Positions 14,264-14,289 of a DNA stretch of 14,289 nt are shown one piece after another; positions within the stretch are counted from its first letter, which is position 1; each line of letters begins with the position of its first letter. A model generated the notes under the pieces. That model saw only the letters and a list, made by a program, of their open reading frames with translations. It searched no databases and was not told where the DNA came from. This stretch comes from Treponema sp. UBA7570 (lineage in GTDB: Bacteria; Spirochaetota; Spirochaetia; Treponematales; Treponemataceae), in NCBI GenBank assembly GCA_002477955.1, contig DLLE01000057.1:1-14289 (forward strand). Reading direction: 5' to 3'. The translations under genes were made by a program, and so were the position numbers.

Positions 14264-14289
14264 GAGATTGTAGCTCAGTTGGATTAGAG
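14264..14289 (+). tRNA. tRNA gene, 5' part, cut by right window edge (isotype not determinable)
   Basis: The 26 bases fit tRNA positions 1-24: acceptor strand GAGATTG (14264-14270), T8 and A9, D-stem GCTC (14273-14276) pairing with GAG at the window end, and a D-loop with A14 (14277), G18-G19 (14281-14282) and A21 (14286). The rest, including the anticodon, lies outside the window. Confidence 0.8.

Noticed and set aside
1..14289. CRISPR array, insertion sequence, prophage or defence genes
   Set aside because: No regularly spaced repeats, transposase or integrase motifs, or terminal repeats with target duplication were seen.

Overview
The window looks like a piece of chromosome from a low-GC spirochaete close to Treponema. 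The evidence is a cytidylate kinase fused to six-domain ribosomal protein S1 in one reading frame (an arrangement known from treponemes), a spirochaete-type lipoprotein signal with a relaxed lipobox, signal peptides ending in Ser-Gln or Cys-Gln, and an A/T-rich genome with long homopolymer runs. The genus assignment is inference from gene content; no search was run.

Layout. The left edge cuts a tRNA gene on the minus strand (the 5' 16 bases, best fit tRNA-Gly). A near-consensus sigma-70 promoter for it lies at 83-111. A gene-free, partly GC-rich and strongly structured stretch follows, up to 373. All protein genes are then on the plus strand. They are rpe (374-1006); three envelope-associated genes of unknown function (periplasmic TPR/coiled-coil protein 1007-1945, secreted Lys/Glu-rich protein 2043-3536, single-pass TPR protein 3538-4641); recA (4739-5929); folK (5932-6462); scpA (6509-7294); scpB (7310-7855); an RsuA/RluB-type pseudouridine synthase (7845-8597); the cmk-rpsA fusion (8594-10942); a GAF/AAA+/Fis enhancer-binding activator (10952-12508); a membrane-anchored TPR protein (12538-13203); and a lipoprotein (13240-14148). 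The right edge cuts a second tRNA gene on the plus strand at 14264, with its own candidate promoter.

Genes are packed tightly. Stops and starts overlap or lie within a few bases at rpe/1007, 3536/3538, recA/folK, scpB/rluB, rluB/cmk-rpsA and rpsA/activator, so most of the window probably reads as long transcripts with translational coupling. The only gaps between plus-strand protein genes long enough for a promoter plus leader are those before 2043 and before recA. The gap before recA holds an inverted repeat that is a candidate operator.

Functionally, the core is housekeeping: pentose phosphate isomerisation, recombination, folate synthesis, SMC-kleisin chromosome condensation, rRNA modification, CMP phosphorylation and translation initiation. 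Two sets of poorly characterised TPR or envelope proteins flank it. Several long open frames start too early; Shine-Dalgarno placement moves the starts to 2043, 4739 (GTG), 7845 (TTG) and 12538. I found no mobile element, CRISPR array, phage gene or clear novel defence-type system. The most interesting items are the fused cmk-rpsA with a possible internal S1 start, the recA upstream repeat, the structured block at 155-260, the unknown envelope trio, and the competing hairpins in the first codons of the lipoprotein gene.
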